DNA of 64,000 bases from Struthio camelus (Eukaryota > Chordata > Aves > Struthioniformes > Struthionidae): assembly GCF_040807025.1 (NCBI RefSeq), contig NC_090964.1:4712001-4776000 (forward strand), in the 5' to 3' direction. The notes beneath the pieces are model-generated. The model was given only the letters and a program-made list of their open reading frames with translations. It did not search any database and was not told the DNA's origin. The first letter of the stretch is position 1. The number at the start of each line of letters is the position of its first letter. A program made the position numbers and the translations under genes. Below are positions 1 to 13,032 of this stretch, piece after piece.

Positions 1-1741
1 TTTCCCACGGGCATTTACACCAGTGCAAACTGGACAGAAAAAATGCCTCCGGCTCACACCGCTCTGTTTTGCGTTGGGGAAAAGAGGCCAATGCGGCGCT
101 GGGTGCTGCATCCTCCCTCCTCGCCAGCCCGTGCACACTGGTCCGAGGAAAGGGACGCAACGAAACCCGGGCGCCCACATCCATGCAGCTCCCGAGCCTG
201 CGCCAGCAGCAGCCTCTGAGCCACCTCCCTTCTTGCAGGCCCAAGTTTTGGGGAAGGCTCCACCTCAGGAGCTGATTTCGGTCAGGGAGATGAAGGCAGG
301 GAGCAAAGTAAGGCTGCCCCGAGGAAGCATCCCCGCTCTCCCCACGGACCAGCGGTTCTTCCAGGCCAAAAACTCGCCTGCATTCCCCCCGATTTCCAAG
401 GAGCAATGCAGAAAACCTCTGCGTGCCCCACGTAGGCATCGGAGATGCTCTGAACATCTCATTTCCTGGCAGAAACCTCCCCCAGCACGTGATGCTCATT
501 GCCATAAGGCCAGTGATGCTCCTGAGCTGATTAGCCAAGCCTGTAATTGCGTTTGGGATGTGGAAGCGGGGAATGACGGTGCCCGAGCAGCACAGGCCAC
601 CGGCCTCCCCGAGCGGCAGGAGAAGGGCTTCCAGGCTGCAGCAGCACTTCAGTATTGCTGGAAATTCTGGTCATTTAGTAAAAACAACCCCTACTGCCCC
701 AATATTTCTATCTGCTCCCTTCTTTTCATATCAGCAGAAATATCCTTTCCGTCCAGTCTCCCAGCTGCATTTCAGTGTGGGGGGTGTCTCCGTCAAAAAG
801 TCTTTTGCAAATATAGGAGTATAGGGCCACGCTGACCAGCCGCAATGATTTTAAAATGGAAACGATGACTCAAAAAAAGCTCATCGGAGCTGGGCATCCG
901 GGTTTCACGCAAGGACCAAAACCCAAAGTACAAATGATTTTGTGGGGCATTTTCACAGCTACGTTTCTCTTCTTCCATGCATCCGTAAGCAGAGCCTCCC
1001 CTCCGCCGGCGCGGCGGGCACCCAAGCCGCGTAGCAGCATTGCCGTGTCGCTCCTGGGAAGTCCAACCTCCGCTCAGCACGTTGCATTTTCTCTCCCGAG
1101 CGTTTACCGCCGCCAGCCCCCACCCGAATCCCCCGCGGCCGCTATCGGCTCTGGGACCCACGGTGGGGGACCAAGGGAAGGCCCTTCCGTTGGCACGGAC
1201 CCGCCGGTGGCGATGAAGCCGGCTGCTGATCCAGCCTGTGATTCCTCTCCTGGTGCCCGGCTTCGCTGCATGTCACAATTCCTGCATGACTCATTCCGCG
1301 TATTTGCTAGGGAGCCTGAATTACAGCGCCTTTGATGTGAACATCGTCAAATCTAACCCATTATTTGGGTGTGTTACCCTTTCCAGTAACTTACTTTGCT
1401 TGTGAAATTTATTTTAAAACACCTACTGTGTTTCTGCCTCCCTGGGAAAAGCCTGATTCTGTGTTTGCCTTTGCTAAAGACAGGGCTTGCGGAGGAAGAA
1501 ACCCTACACGCGTCCTGCCGCGGTAGGTGTTTCTTGCTTTGCAGTGCCCGTGCCCGGCTCCTTCGCTGATCCCCGTGGTGGTGTGGGTGCACGTCGAATA
1601 GCAGGGGGTAGACAGAGGGCTCCTGAGACATGGGTGCCGTTTCTGCCTCTGAACAACCTGCTGGGTGACTGTGGGGTGACACTGTTTCTTCCTCCAGGTC
1701 CTACCTGGGGCATCCTTAGAGACCCAGCCCTGGCTGTCCTT
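1..1741. other. GC-rich intergenic DNA, no gene recognised
   Basis: This stretch is GC-rich with scattered CpG (densest near 1000-1210). The 270-codon open frame at 23-835 overlaps several other open frames on both strands, has no recognisable domain, and its composition follows the local base content, so I treat it as a chance frame. No splice-bounded exon of a known family was recognised. It lies upstream of PUM1; in other amniotes the upstream neighbour is NKAIN1 (family knowledge), but no NKAIN1-like peptide was seen. Confidence 0.6.
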
Positions 1742-2492
1742 TTAGGGGAGGAATAACCCCAGGTACCAGGTCAGGTTGGGGGCTGACCTGCTGGAAAGCA
1801 GCTCTGTGGAGAAGGACCTGGGAGTCCTGGTGGACAACAAGTTGACCCTGAGCTAGCAATGTGCCCTTGTGGCCAAGAAGGCCAATGGCATCCTGGGCTG
1901 CATTAGGCAGAGTGTTGCCAGCAGGTCGAGGGAGGTGATCCTTGCCCTCTCCTCAGCCCTGGTGAGGCCCCACCTGGAGTACTGTGTCCAGTTCTGGGCT
2001 CCCCAGTGCAAGAGAGACATGGAGCTACTGGAGAGAGTCCAGCAAAGGGCTACTAAGATGATGAAGAGACTGGAGCATCTCTCCTATGAGGAAAAGCTGA
2101 GGGAGCTGGGCCTGTTCAGCCTGGAGAAGAGAAGACTGAGGGGGAATCTGATCAATGTGTAGAAGTATCTGAAGGGAGGGTGTCGAGAGGATGGGGCCAG
2201 TCTCTTCTGACTGGTGCCCAGTAATAGGATGAGAGGCAATGGGCAGAAACTGAAACACAGGAAGTTACGTCTGAATGTGAGGAAAAACTTCTTGACTGTG
2301 AGGGTGACTGAGCACTGGCACAGGTGGCCCAGGGAGGTTGTGGAGTCTCCTTCCCTGGAGATATTCAAAAGCTGTCTGGATGTGATCCTGGGAAATTTGC
2401 TCTAGAGGACTCTGCTGGAGCAGTGGGGTTGGACTAGATGATCTCCAGAGGTCCCTGCCAACCTCAACCGTTCTGTGATTCTGTGGTTCTGA
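1742..2492 (+). mobile_element. CR1 LINE, 5'-truncated 3' fragment
   Basis: About 750 bp matches the 3' part of a CR1 non-LTR retrotransposon: the end of the reverse transcriptase frame, then the short 3' UTR. The frame includes residues such as [14 protein letters not shown] and [11 protein letters not shown] at about 1869-2160, which are hallmark CR1 peptides. It ends near 2490 with GATTCTGTGGTTCTG, a version of the CR1 terminal octamer. It is dead: in-frame stops include a TAG near 1853-1855, and it starts well inside ORF2. CR1 is the main interspersed repeat of birds and other sauropsids. The left edge is approximate. Confidence 0.93.
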
Positions 2493-5400
2493 TTTCTTTG
2501 CAGCTGCAGAATGGGGATTCCGCCCAGGACTTGTTGCATTTTCCCCACATCCCAGCAGATGAAGGGTTTATTTCCCCCTTTCTACGGTTTTGCAAATGTG
2601 ATTTCAAAGCAGCGGGAAGGTCTCGGCCGACCCCTCCCCAGGCCGCGGTGGTGGGCTGAGTCCACACTCCTTTGAAGCCCCCTCCAAGCACGCTGCCTGC
2701 ACTTTCCCGGCTGAGGCCAAGGGCACGGCAGTGCAAACCCCTTGGCCTTACCCTCCCCGCGGGGCTCCGAACCACAAGTGCATTTTTCCAGACTAATGGC
2801 ACTTTAAGCTTTTTTGGCATCAGCCACAGTCACGCATTCCCTCTGCAGAGACAGCCAGGCAAGCCGCAGGTCCTGGCATGCTCGGTCCCTGCCACGGCTC
2901 TACCGTCCCACCCCGGCTCCTTGGCCCGTGCTGCTCAGCCCCTGCTGCTGGATGTCCTCGCCCAAGCCATCGGGGCAGCGGGTAGACACCTCCGTTTTTC
3001 CTATTATAAGAAACCACCGCACTTTGTGCCACGGGGAGGAAGGACTCGGTGGGAACCCGCTCAGCTCTGCCTGCGGGACTGCCCTTGGCTTCGCAGCCCG
3101 AGCTGCTCTGCCGGCAAGCGATGCGCTCGCCTCGTCCCGCAGCCCCGCGCTCGCCGCTGCCCAGATGTAATTACAGTCCAAGCGTCTCGCAGCTCCGGCG
3201 TGAAGAAATCCTGTGGAGCCGTAAACAGGAAGGGCATGGCGAAGAGTGAGTCGATTTTCTTCAGTTCCAGCCAGGGCAAAGAAAGGGATGAGCAGCAACA
3301 AAGGACTAATTTACCCAGCCAAGAAACGCCGTTTCCCTCCCGCGGCCGCAGAACCACTGCGAGTCACAGATGTTAAGGAGTGAAAAAAGCCGCTTTCACA
3401 AAATCGGACAAAGGCATAGAGGCTCTTTTCAGGGGCGCGAGGAGATCTACGGCGTCTCCGCGCGCTTCCTCAGCTAAACGTTTAACCTCGGCTTCTTTAG
3501 AGAGGGGAAAAGCCGTTCCAGCTGAGGGCTGCACGAGGCTTCAGCAACACCCGAGCAGAAGGGAAGAAGGAAACATCTGTTTACGGCAGCAGATAGGAAA
3601 TGCAGGACGAGAACAAAGCCGGCCGCCTTTCCCTAGGTGCGCTGCTTTAAATGGAGGTTGCTACAAGGAAAGGAAAGGAGGAGTAGGAGCGAGGCTGGTA
3701 GCAGGAGGTGATTGAATGGCAACAACGATGTTTTTATGCCTGGAGGGAAGTGTTCCTCCCAGCTTTTTTTTTTTTTTTTGGTGGTCAATTGATAAAGAAA
3801 CACAGCCCAGTTACTTTCTTTCCCCTTTGAGTTCCTCTCTGCCATGGAGCTGGGTGGTTCTCTGGTGGGATCTGTCAGCCAGGAGAAGGGGTGCCACCCC
3901 GCAGGGTCCCCAAACGACACCCCAAACGACACAGGCTCCGCGTCACCCAGCCCGGTGTGGCCGAGGGGACCTAGCGGCACAGCTCCAGCAAGCCGGGTGC
4001 CATGGGGGTCTGCACACGCGGCTTTGCTCCTCCGTGGGTGGGCGTCCACCCCGCCTGGCGGTCCGGATCGGATCGAAAACGATGCCTGCCTTGACGGGAA
4101 CTCTGGGGCTTTCTCTGCTTGCTGTTGCACAGCTGTGGGCATATGCATAATTTTTGGCTCCGGATGCACAACACATGGCTCATCCCTAAGCCACGTGACG
4201 CTTTCCCTGCAGCGTGCACCAGGAGCTGGCTTTTCCTGAAAGCTGCTGGACATACATACATGGATCCACAGCTCCATCACCCCTCAGGGATAGCAGCTGG
4301 GAAGCCTCTCCCGGAGCAGTGTCGTGCTCTGGTCCTGAGACAGAGCCAGCTCTGATTAAGCTGCTTCTTAGCTCCAGAGCCAGTATCCGCAAGGGGTCAA
4401 GGTGGGGATGGAGCGTGCCTGGCAGTCAGCTCTGTAGCCGAAAACGCATGGGGAAAACCAAAGCGAGGTGGGAGCAAAGAGGACCAAATTTGCAAAGGAT
4501 TTGGTACCAGGACCTCCACTAGCAGCACCTCGCTCCGTGACTCAGTTTCCATATCTCTAGGAAGAGACCCATTTCCCAGCCGTCCCCACGGACAATGGGC
4601 TGCTCCAAGGTTGCAGCCGCCTTGGCGGGCTCTCCCGCTGCCCCGTAGCAGCACCGTGGTGGGCAGAGGGTGCTGTCCTGGTCAGTGCATGGGCGACAGG
4701 GGACCTGGGCTGGGTGGAGGGGGAAAGTGGCTAGCAGGATAGGAAAGGCTCCATTTTGTTCCCGAAAGCAGAGCCCACGCCAGCCGCGTTACGCCATTCC
4801 CCGTACTTGTCTCCCTGCCCTGTTGCCATGGGATTTCCAGTGTTGTTCCTGGCACCGGTGTCTCTTGCTCCGTGCGCTGGGAGCAGAAGGGAAGAGACTG
4901 TGCCCAGCACATGGTGCTCGCACTCTTCCTGCAGTTCAGCTATGTCTCTGGAGGCCTTCTCCATTCACGTGGTGGAGCTGCTTTCCTGAGACCGCTCAGG
5001 CTCCTACATGCTCCTGATGCAGAGCAAAAAGGGCAGAGTTTGCAGGCCAAATCATTTAAAGGCTACGGAGACCACTGCCCTCCTTGCTCCAGCTGTCCCC
5101 ACCATGCATCACATCTGGGGAGGTCTCCCTTGCACTGGCAAGGAAAGGGCATGAGAAATGTTTCTGAGATGGTAGCTCCAGCCACGGATGCACGTACCCT
5201 GTTGTGAATCTAGAGTAAGTCCCAGGAGTTACAGGCAAGGACGGTGCAGAAGTTGGGAATATTGAGCAAATGATCAGCTGGGGATGGCTGAACAGTTCTC
5301 CTGCCTCCTGTGACTTTTTGGAGCCATATCCAGCTTGCCTCTGACTGTTCACTTGGTCTTTGGGTTTCACCTGACAGCTGTCCCCTGCCTTGTCTGTCTC

Positions 5401-7774
5401 GTCCTGGCAAGATAATACTGTGAAGAGCTCCACGAAATCTGACTCAGCAGTAGATTGCCAATTCCAAACCATGGGAAACGACAGGTTTTATGGCACATCA
5501 GCTGACAGGGTGGACAGGACACATTCTCCTTCAATCTCACACATCCAACAAATGAAAGAAAATGCTTTAATTTGTACTAGCTTGCCGCTGCCCTTATGTC
5601 TCATGGGGCTTCAGAAGCGAAAGTACTAGGAGCTACTCAGGACCTGCAAAACCAGAAGTCTCTGAGGTCTCCGCGTTGCACTGCCCTTCAGCGTGGGCAA
5701 AGCTCAGCTCCTGCCGACACCCGCTGCAGTTGTGTTGGCTGCAAATCTAACAAATCAGGTCTCCTGGTCTCCTGGCGGGCACCTCAACGGGGGTGTAGCC
5801 ACCCTTGGCTCCCTCCGTCCTCACCAGGGGAGCAAGGGCAGAGGCGGAGGGTGAATCAGCCCTTCTCAGCCTGGCCTTACTCTCACTGCTGACTCCAAAG
5901 GCAGCCAACGGCAATTAGGTTTGTAACTCAGGCGTCTCTGCTAGCTAGGGTATATCTGGGATCTGCATCTGCAAAAGGAAGATCAAACCACTAACGCTGG
6001 TCAGGAGCTGGCAGCTTTCCGCTGGGAAGCGCTGTGCCAGCCCTGTGAGGCTTAGGCGGGGGTGCACGAAGGATGCAGGAATACCAGAGCGCTGCTTTGG
6101 CAAAGCCCCGGCGGGGTGGATTTAGCGAACGCTTGCGAAACTTCACTTCTGGCATCGCAGCAAACCCCGGACCTCCCTCCATGAGAAATGAGCTGAATCT
6201 TGCCACTCTCAACTCCAGTTGCACGTGGAGGCTTTGCTGGCAGAGCTGCCAGTCGCAAATCACTCCTCGGCCCGCTCCTGACCGGCAGAGCAGGGTCGAC
6301 GTGATCTGCACGGCCACCTTCGGGAAGAGCGGTTTGCAGAGCTTGGCGGCACGCAGGGACGCAGGGACACAGCCCAATTCCCCAGGCACTCGGCCTGGGC
6401 TGCAGCCAGCAGGCAGGGGGGAGCAGCTGCCCTGCATTAAGCAGAGATGCAATTGCCGCTGGGCTCCCTTCTGCAACCAGGAAGTCGAAATGAAAAGCAG
6501 CCTCCACCCAGTGCCTGGGTGCATATCGGTGTCCAAATCAAAGGTGTTTGTGGGCGGAGGGACGATGTGGAGCCTAGCCATACAAAAGGTCCTCTGTCTG
6601 TGCAAAAGGAGCAAAGGGAGGAGGAAGCCCTGGGCAGCCACAAGCATCAGGAACGTGCCTGCAGGGACTTTGGGAGGCCGGAGCATGGTTCGGATCCGCG
6701 CACAGAGGTGCTCTGGCTGCCCGAGCCTTCACGTGTTCGGGCTCCCTGTAAGTATACAGGATCGTGCCAAACACCCCTGGGTTTCTCCTCACCACTTACC
6801 GCTAACTAAACCCTTCTGCAGCACCTTGAATTTTAGCTAAATTGCGCAGGTTATAAGAGATTTTTAAAACATCAAGCGTTTCAAGCATCAGACCTTTCTT
6901 TCTGGCTTTTCTTCACATCACACTCTTCTTCCAGCTCCTGCAAGAAGGGACACAGGGGTCCCGCAGGCTCATCCTCTCCTGTCGCGCTGCCCTGAGCAAG
7001 TGCTGAGGCAGAGCCAGCCAGGACACAAAGTGGGCCATGGGTGCCGTGGGAAAAGCTAGTTTGTGAACCTGTAATTAAAGACTGGATCACAAAGCATGTG
7101 CCTAAGGGGCTGAATTAAGTCTGCACAGAGAAATTGAGTTCTGGTATTTCCTAAATTTGAGCGTGTGAGTTTGCAGCTGTGATGAGGTTCTTGTAATTTT
7201 ATCAAGTTGTTTTTTTTTAATTAACTGGGAAAAAAACTTAGGAAATGTATCTTCAAAATGCAAAAGGTAGTACACTGTGCCATGAGAGGGGACCCCAGCA
7301 GGGCCAGGGTCCCGAGCAGCACTGAGAAGGGCTGGCAGCGGTAGCAAGTTGTCATCCTCTTTGGGGACCAGCGCAGAGGCAAGACTGAACAGGATCATTT
7401 AAGCGCCAAGAAATAAAGTCTGGAAAAGCTGTGAGGAAATGAAAAGTGAGGCTCTTCACCAGGACTTCTAGGTGATGGAGTCTAGCTCCAGCTTCCCACA
7501 CACAATCACGGCTCACCCCCTGGCTCCCATCTGAGCATTGCTGCCCTGCAATTTCGACTCTGCCTCTAAATCCACAGCCCACATGTTTCCATGCTGGGTG
7601 GTTTATATCCACTACCCTTGTGCCAGGAGTGGCCTTCATGATAAATAGTTCTCTCTGTGGTGAAAGGATCAAGCAGCCCCAATATGAGGCCGCGCTCCGG
7701 CCTGGCTCAGCTCAGGAAATGTTGCAAAGGGAGTAAGTCGGAGCATCCCTTCTCCGCGTCTTCCAGCGCCGAGG
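2493..7774. other. Intergenic DNA, GC-rich, no gene recognised
   Basis: No exon, RNA gene or complete mobile element was recognised. CpG is locally frequent (for example 3100-3180 and 6060-6320). Minor features are a T16 run at about 3764-3779, a 12-bp tandem duplication at 3909-3932, and a stretch at about 4532-4570 (GACTCAGTTTCC and flanks) that weakly resembles the reverse strand of a MIR SINE. Overlapping open frames on both strands reflect base composition. Confidence 0.55.
3909..3932. repeat. Perfect 12-bp tandem duplication
   Basis: The unit CCCAAACGACAC occurs twice in direct succession. Two copies only; no larger minisatellite is built on it. Confidence 0.9.
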
Positions 7775-8040
7775 AGCAGTTGATGAAATGCAAATGGCAA
7801 ATGCTGAGCTGATAGAAGGAAATCGCTCACCACAAAACGTAATCAGACTACGAGACTTGTTGCAATAAGAAGTCATTCAGGCTGAGAACGTAGCAAGCTT
7901 CCAAAGGGCTTAGTCATGTAATTGCCTGTCAAGAATATCCAGAGTTGATATATTTAATGATAACAAACAATCTAGAAAGCTTAATCAGCCTCCTGCTTCA
8001 GCGCTCGAGTGATTAGACATGGGGATGAGACATCATGTGG
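7775..8040. promoter_or_regulatory. Candidate conserved non-coding element upstream of PUM1
   Basis: An AT-rich block in otherwise GC-rich intergenic DNA. It holds a perfect octamer ATGCAAAT (7788-7795, POU-type site), several TAAT/ATTA homeodomain cores and TTAATCA, and lacks open frames or repeat signatures. This composition is typical of vertebrate developmental enhancers, but conservation cannot be tested here, so the call is inference. Confidence 0.3.
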
Positions 8041-11000
8041 GGGAAGATTCCCCTGTCCTCCAAGAAGGGGGTTCTCACAAGCATTCATCAAGCAGGTGGT
8101 GCCATTTCCTACCAGTGAAAGGAGACAGGGGACCGTCAGGCAGACCCTGGCTGCCTAACGCTCTCGAGATGCCGCTCATGGGCAAGAAATGTCCCTAAGC
8201 AGCACTTACCCACCTCACTGACAGGGGAACAGTTGCAGAGGGATCTCGTGTCCCGTCCCACCCCAGCTCCTGGTGGGTGCCCATCCTCTCCCTGGCGGCC
8301 GTGAAGCAGTGAGGTGAGGTAAGAGCAAGGTGATCTGGTTGGATCATCCTTATATATAATCTATAATTCTTCCCCTGTTGATTCCCCAGGGAGGCCTTGA
8401 CTTTGGCTGGCCTAGAACATGTTTGGAGAGACAGCTGCTCCAGACGTTACGCCTTTAGCAGTGGCAAGTCTCCACTGCAACTTGGCGAGTGCAGGCTGAA
8501 TACGGCACTGAAATCTGCCTTTCCAGCCAAGCCTGGGACAGGAACCCATGCTCAGCAGGGACACTGCAGCCTCTGTCTCAGGAGAAAGGTGCCGTCTCCT
8601 GACGTCTCCTGCCTACAGTTGCCTTGCTGAGCAAAGGTGGGTTGAGGTTGAGGTGGGGTTTTGGATCCCACCAGCTGCTGGGACTGCGGTCAACAAGTAC
8701 CTCCACACAGCAGAGTACCCCCACAAAGCGCAGTTCTACCTGCAAGCAAAGCTCTTGGAAGGGAATGGTTGTTTATAGCCCATGCATTCACTTTTTTAAT
8801 CCATCAGCATCTATCTGAGCTCCTGTTTTCTCCCCAAATCTGGTGTCTGGGCCCTACATGGTTTGGCAGCTTGTTAAAAAGGCTAATGAAAACATAGGAG
8901 CATGGTGCACAGCTCTGTCCCTCAGGCCCTGGCTCTGCAATGAGCAGCAGATGTTTTGGAGCAGGCGCAGGGATCCCCCACTGTGTTCAGTCCCTTGATT
9001 CCCACCCAGTCCTTGCTGCAGTGATACTTCTCAGCAGCGAGGCCCAGCGGGAAAACCACGTGGCAGAAAAAACAAACAAGGATTTCCTTTCATTTTCTGG
9101 CTTATACTTTTTATCAGTGGTTTCTGTTGCTGCTTTTTCGTTCCATTTTAGATTTCTCAGTTACCTTATCATGTGTAGACTATAACAACATGGCTATAGA
9201 GGGATCAAATTCACAGTGCAGTGCCCCAGGGATCCTTTTTCCAACAACGCCTGGCCCCACATGCCTTAGACAAAGGTGCTAGGGACCTCGCAGTAAACGT
9301 TCCTAGAGATCTCTTCCCTAGGAAAATTTCTTCCTGATCATGTAACAATGAGAGGAGGCCCTGCTGGTCCGTATGTGTCTTTCCATCCCTCTCTTCTCTG
9401 GATTTAACGCATGGGACGTCTCCGCTTCTCCAGGCAATGAACACTTTCGTTGCCAGCCTCTGGTTGTCTTTTCCTCTGTGGTACCTTTGTAAGATGTGGT
9501 AAGCCGGACTGAGGACAACAGTTCTGGTGGACACGTTACAGTGATATGGATGAAGGCACTGGCACAGTATAGGTGTTATTTTCTAACTGTGGTCCATGTG
9601 TCGTGGCTTTGTGAGCTTCCTTGCTGCACACATAGAGAAAATAGCTGTGATTTGTCAACAGTGACCCTCAAAACTTTTTCCCTAGTAGTGCAGTTGTTGT
9701 GTCTAAACCCCCAATCCGGGACTCTGCGTTGGGGTCTGTACAACCCTGAGCACAGCATGATGCCTTGCTGCAGACTGGCAAGAGTTGCTTGAAAATTTAA
9801 CTTTGAGGTGTGCATTTTTTGCCAGAAAAAGTGATTTTCAGCCAGAATGCAACTTCCAGACTTTACTGCTGTCAGGTAGTTCTCCCTGAAATAAAGGAAG
9901 CCAGAATTTCTTTCGGCTTTCAGTAAGCGCAAAATTTCGCCAGCCACTTTTAGACATTTGGTTGCTGACTCCTGAAAACGTCTGCGTTCGGTTTCTCAGC
10001 GAGAGCGTGGAAACCTGTAGGCGAAAAGCGTTGGTGAAAAACGACATTTCATCTGATCACTGAAAGTTGTTGCAGAAACTCAATGACGTTTCCCATATTG
10101 GTCTGCTTATGACGACAGGTCCAGTCGTGAAAGCATTCGTGTATACACCCTGCGTCCGAGCGCGTGTGGGAATGGGCCCTTACAGGGGCGTTTCCAGGAA
10201 CAAGGAGGACCGTTTCTCAAAGCTGAGAGGCGGTTAGTGCTGTCTTAGAAGCAGGCATGCTGCAAATACGGAAAGATCCCTCTGCTACTGGATGTCTGCA
10301 GCTACCTGCGGGGAAACAGGTCTTTCCTGCTGACCACAATTAAGGTCTCTGGCGGTCTTTGCAAAGTAGCTGATTGAGCGATCAATGTGTCAGCGTGCAG
10401 CCTGCCTTCATGAATAAATATTAGAGGTGCCCCACTGCAGGGCTGATTATTACTTTTTGTCTCAAGGCAACTGAGCTGGATGAAACGCTGTCCCCAGTAA
10501 TCTAGCTGAATGATGTAATTGGCTCTTAAAGCCTTTTGCACATTTTGAAAGCATCCCGTACGAAGTTCTCGGCGGCTTTCGGCTTGGTTTAGAAAAAAAT
10601 AGTAATTCAAGGGAACGTTTTTCTGTGGCCAATAAAATATTGCTGCTCCACAGAAGAATTTTGCAGTCGGGGGTAAAACATTACTTTCTCTACCCTGGAT
10701 TTTAATTTTGGAGACAATAAAGTTGCACTTTAGTCTTTGAAATAAAAGACCTACCTCTGTTTCCCCAAGTTGAATAAGGTGAGGTCTGTCTGGGGAAGGG
10801 AAAGTAGCTGGGTTGCTAGGCCGGGCCCCAGGGCTGCTCATCTGTGATTTATGGGGTCACTGAAACTATTTTCTTTTCCAGCTATGTTCTGTGTCCTCTG
10901 TGTGCGTTTGGTATATTGAGCTGTGGGAGGCTCTGCTCCTAGGAGCATGAATCACAGGAGTGCTGGTTTTACTTTCTCTTAGACTATGATGCTGCTCCAC

Positions 11001-11556
11001 AGATGAGATACCTGTTGGGCCAGGCAGTGTGCCACAAGGAACAGAGAGTCTGGACGCATACGCAGGGCCTGGATTTGGACAAGTAACTTCGATGTTTAAT
11101 GAAGAATGCAGTTGACTGAGGCCCCTTCCGTAGTCAATGGTGGGAGAAAGACACTTCTGGCAAGTAATGCAGAGGTTGTGGTGGCGTGAACCACCATCTG
11201 GAGGTGCCTTTTTCTCTTCTCTGACTGAAGATGAAGCCCAGGATAACTGTGATGCCAGGACTGCGCCCCAATTACGTGGCAAGCCAGGGCCAGGGAAGCT
11301 ACGCTGCATGGTCAGATGGAGAGTGAATGGCAAAACACAGAACAGAAGGAAATTTCCACCTCCCAGGCCCAAGGCCCTGAACAGTGCCAGTAAGAAACTG
11401 GATTTTATTTACCCAGTTCCATTCACCTGTTTGACATGTGCTTCTGTGCACATGCAAGGAACATGTGACAGGCAAGGACCCCCGTGAGTGTCCCAGCGCT
11501 GGGTGACGTACACCGAGTCTGAAGATTTCAAAGGGTTTTTCCCAAGGAGATGGAAG

Positions 11557-11675
11557 TTATTTCCTCCATTTGGCAGATGAGGAAACTGAGGCACTGAGCC
11601 AGGAAGTGAGGCATGCAAGCTCAGAAAGCAAATCAGAGACAGGATCAGGAACAGAAGGCAGGACTCTGCACAGGG
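11557..11675 (+). mobile_element. MIR-like ancient SINE fragment
   Basis: The stretch contains GCAGATGAGGAAACTGAGGC (about 11573-11592), the diagnostic core-downstream sequence of MIR-type tRNA-derived SINEs. It is followed at MIR-like spacing by an AAGTGA motif, GCAAATCAGAGACAGG and GGAACAGAAGGCAGGACTCT, which parallel the MIR tail. MIRs are ancient amniote elements surviving as diverged fragments, so the match is imperfect and the edges are approximate. Confidence 0.72.
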
Positions 11676-12967
11676 CTGCAAACGAGGAGCAGCCCAGCTG
11701 AAGACAACGATGATGTTGCAGCCTTACAGAAAACATTCAGCAACTCTGGGCTGCACGGATCAGGTTTCCAAAGCCAGCTCTCGACCCAGGGCACACGTTA
11801 TTATTGTCTTAGGCCAAAGCTGAGCCCGCACCCTTCAGCCAGAGTGACCCAGGCCCTCTTCTAAATGACGCTGTTGCTCCTCATGCTCTCAGCATTGAAA
11901 GAGTGTAGGCTGACGATCTGGCTGAGAAAATCAGGTCAAACATAAATGCCTGGCAACCTTATCCTAAACCGCAAGCCTGCCAGCCCCTCCAGTCAGCTAC
12001 TATTGAAGAGCCTGAGTGTTAAGTTCAGCAGTTCTCACTCTTTCTCTCCAGAAAAATGCTAGTACAGCCTTTGATCGCATCCCAGAATTGTTTCTCTGCT
12101 CAGAAGGCTGGAGGTTAGTGTAAACAGGCCGGCTGCAACCAAGGCCTTTCGATCTGAGAAGCTGTTCTGCTCCAGGAGATAGAACCGTCTTAGAGGGGGG
12201 AAAAAAAAAAGAAATAACCGTGTTGCAGGCAGAAGCTCTATTCCCACTTGCAAACCAGCAGAGTGCCCACATGCCCTCCCTGGTGTCCGGGCAGGGCCTG
12301 CCCAGGGGTCCCTGCTTACCTCTGCCGTCTCCCCCAGACCCCGCTTTTTTGCAGATCCCATGGTAAGGTGACACCGCTGGCACGGCAGCTAAGCGCACTG
12401 CCGGCACTCGCTTTTCCTCCCGCTCCATCCGTCCTTCTGGGCTCTAAAGTCTCTGGAGCAGTGCATTTTCCCCAGGCTTGAGCAGCGTCTGTCACATTAG
12501 GCTTGCTGGGGAAGAAAAGATGTGTTTCCAGAAGCCTTGTAATATGCTAACTCTATTCCCCTCTCTACTCAGTCGGAGACCTGTACCATCACGTTTCCCC
12601 CCTTTCCTTCTGCCCAAAGCACCCTCCAACTCTGCTCCCTGTATTCTCACCCTGTGCAAGCATCTGAGCAGCCGCAAGCCCGCTGCTCGGCGGGGAGGAG
12701 TGGCTGTCTTCCCACATGGGTCTGACGGCTCGATGGCTCATGCAGCTGGCAGGGTTTCATGGCCTGTGAGTGGCTGCAGGAACCCCGGCCTTTCCCTTGG
12801 CCTCGCTTTATTCCTGGAAGCCTTTGCTGCTGTGCTGTCATTTCTGCACTCCAGCATACCGCAAACAATACAAATAATAGCTGCGCGCTCTCAGCAGTGC
12901 AAGTGAGTACAGGGGCAGGACGAGGCGGCGCTTTTCCAGATGATTTGGTCCTTGCTGCAAGAGCAAG

Positions 12968-13032
12968 GGTGAATCTCCACTGAAGTCAGTGGGAAACTTT
13001 CAATTGATTGCAACAAGCTTTGGATCAGGCCT
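12968..13032. repeat. Decayed ancient interspersed repeat with inverted-repeat character
   Basis: Contains CCACTGAAGTCAGTGGGAAA and, after a TCAATTGATT segment, GCTTTGGATCAGGCC. From memory, GAAGTCAATGGG / GGATCAGGCC motifs recur in turtle, crocodilian and bird genomes as an old amniote repeat. I cannot name the family with certainty. The internal CACTGAAGTCAGTG is itself nearly palindromic. Confidence 0.4.

Noticed and set aside
23..835. 270-codon open frame at the left edge
   Set aside because: No domain, a Pro/Ser/Ala/Cys-rich composition matching GC-rich DNA, and competing open frames on both strands. No splice or conservation evidence.
1869..2162. 97-codon frame looking like a conserved protein
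   Set aside because: It is the C-terminal end of a CR1 reverse transcriptase in a dead element, not a host gene. The same holds for frames at 53781-54857 and the CR1-derived part of 13404-13841.
10302..10841. 179-codon minus-strand frame
   Set aside because: No recognisable domain. The DNA is better explained as an AT-richer non-coding block, and the N-terminal part only follows local composition.
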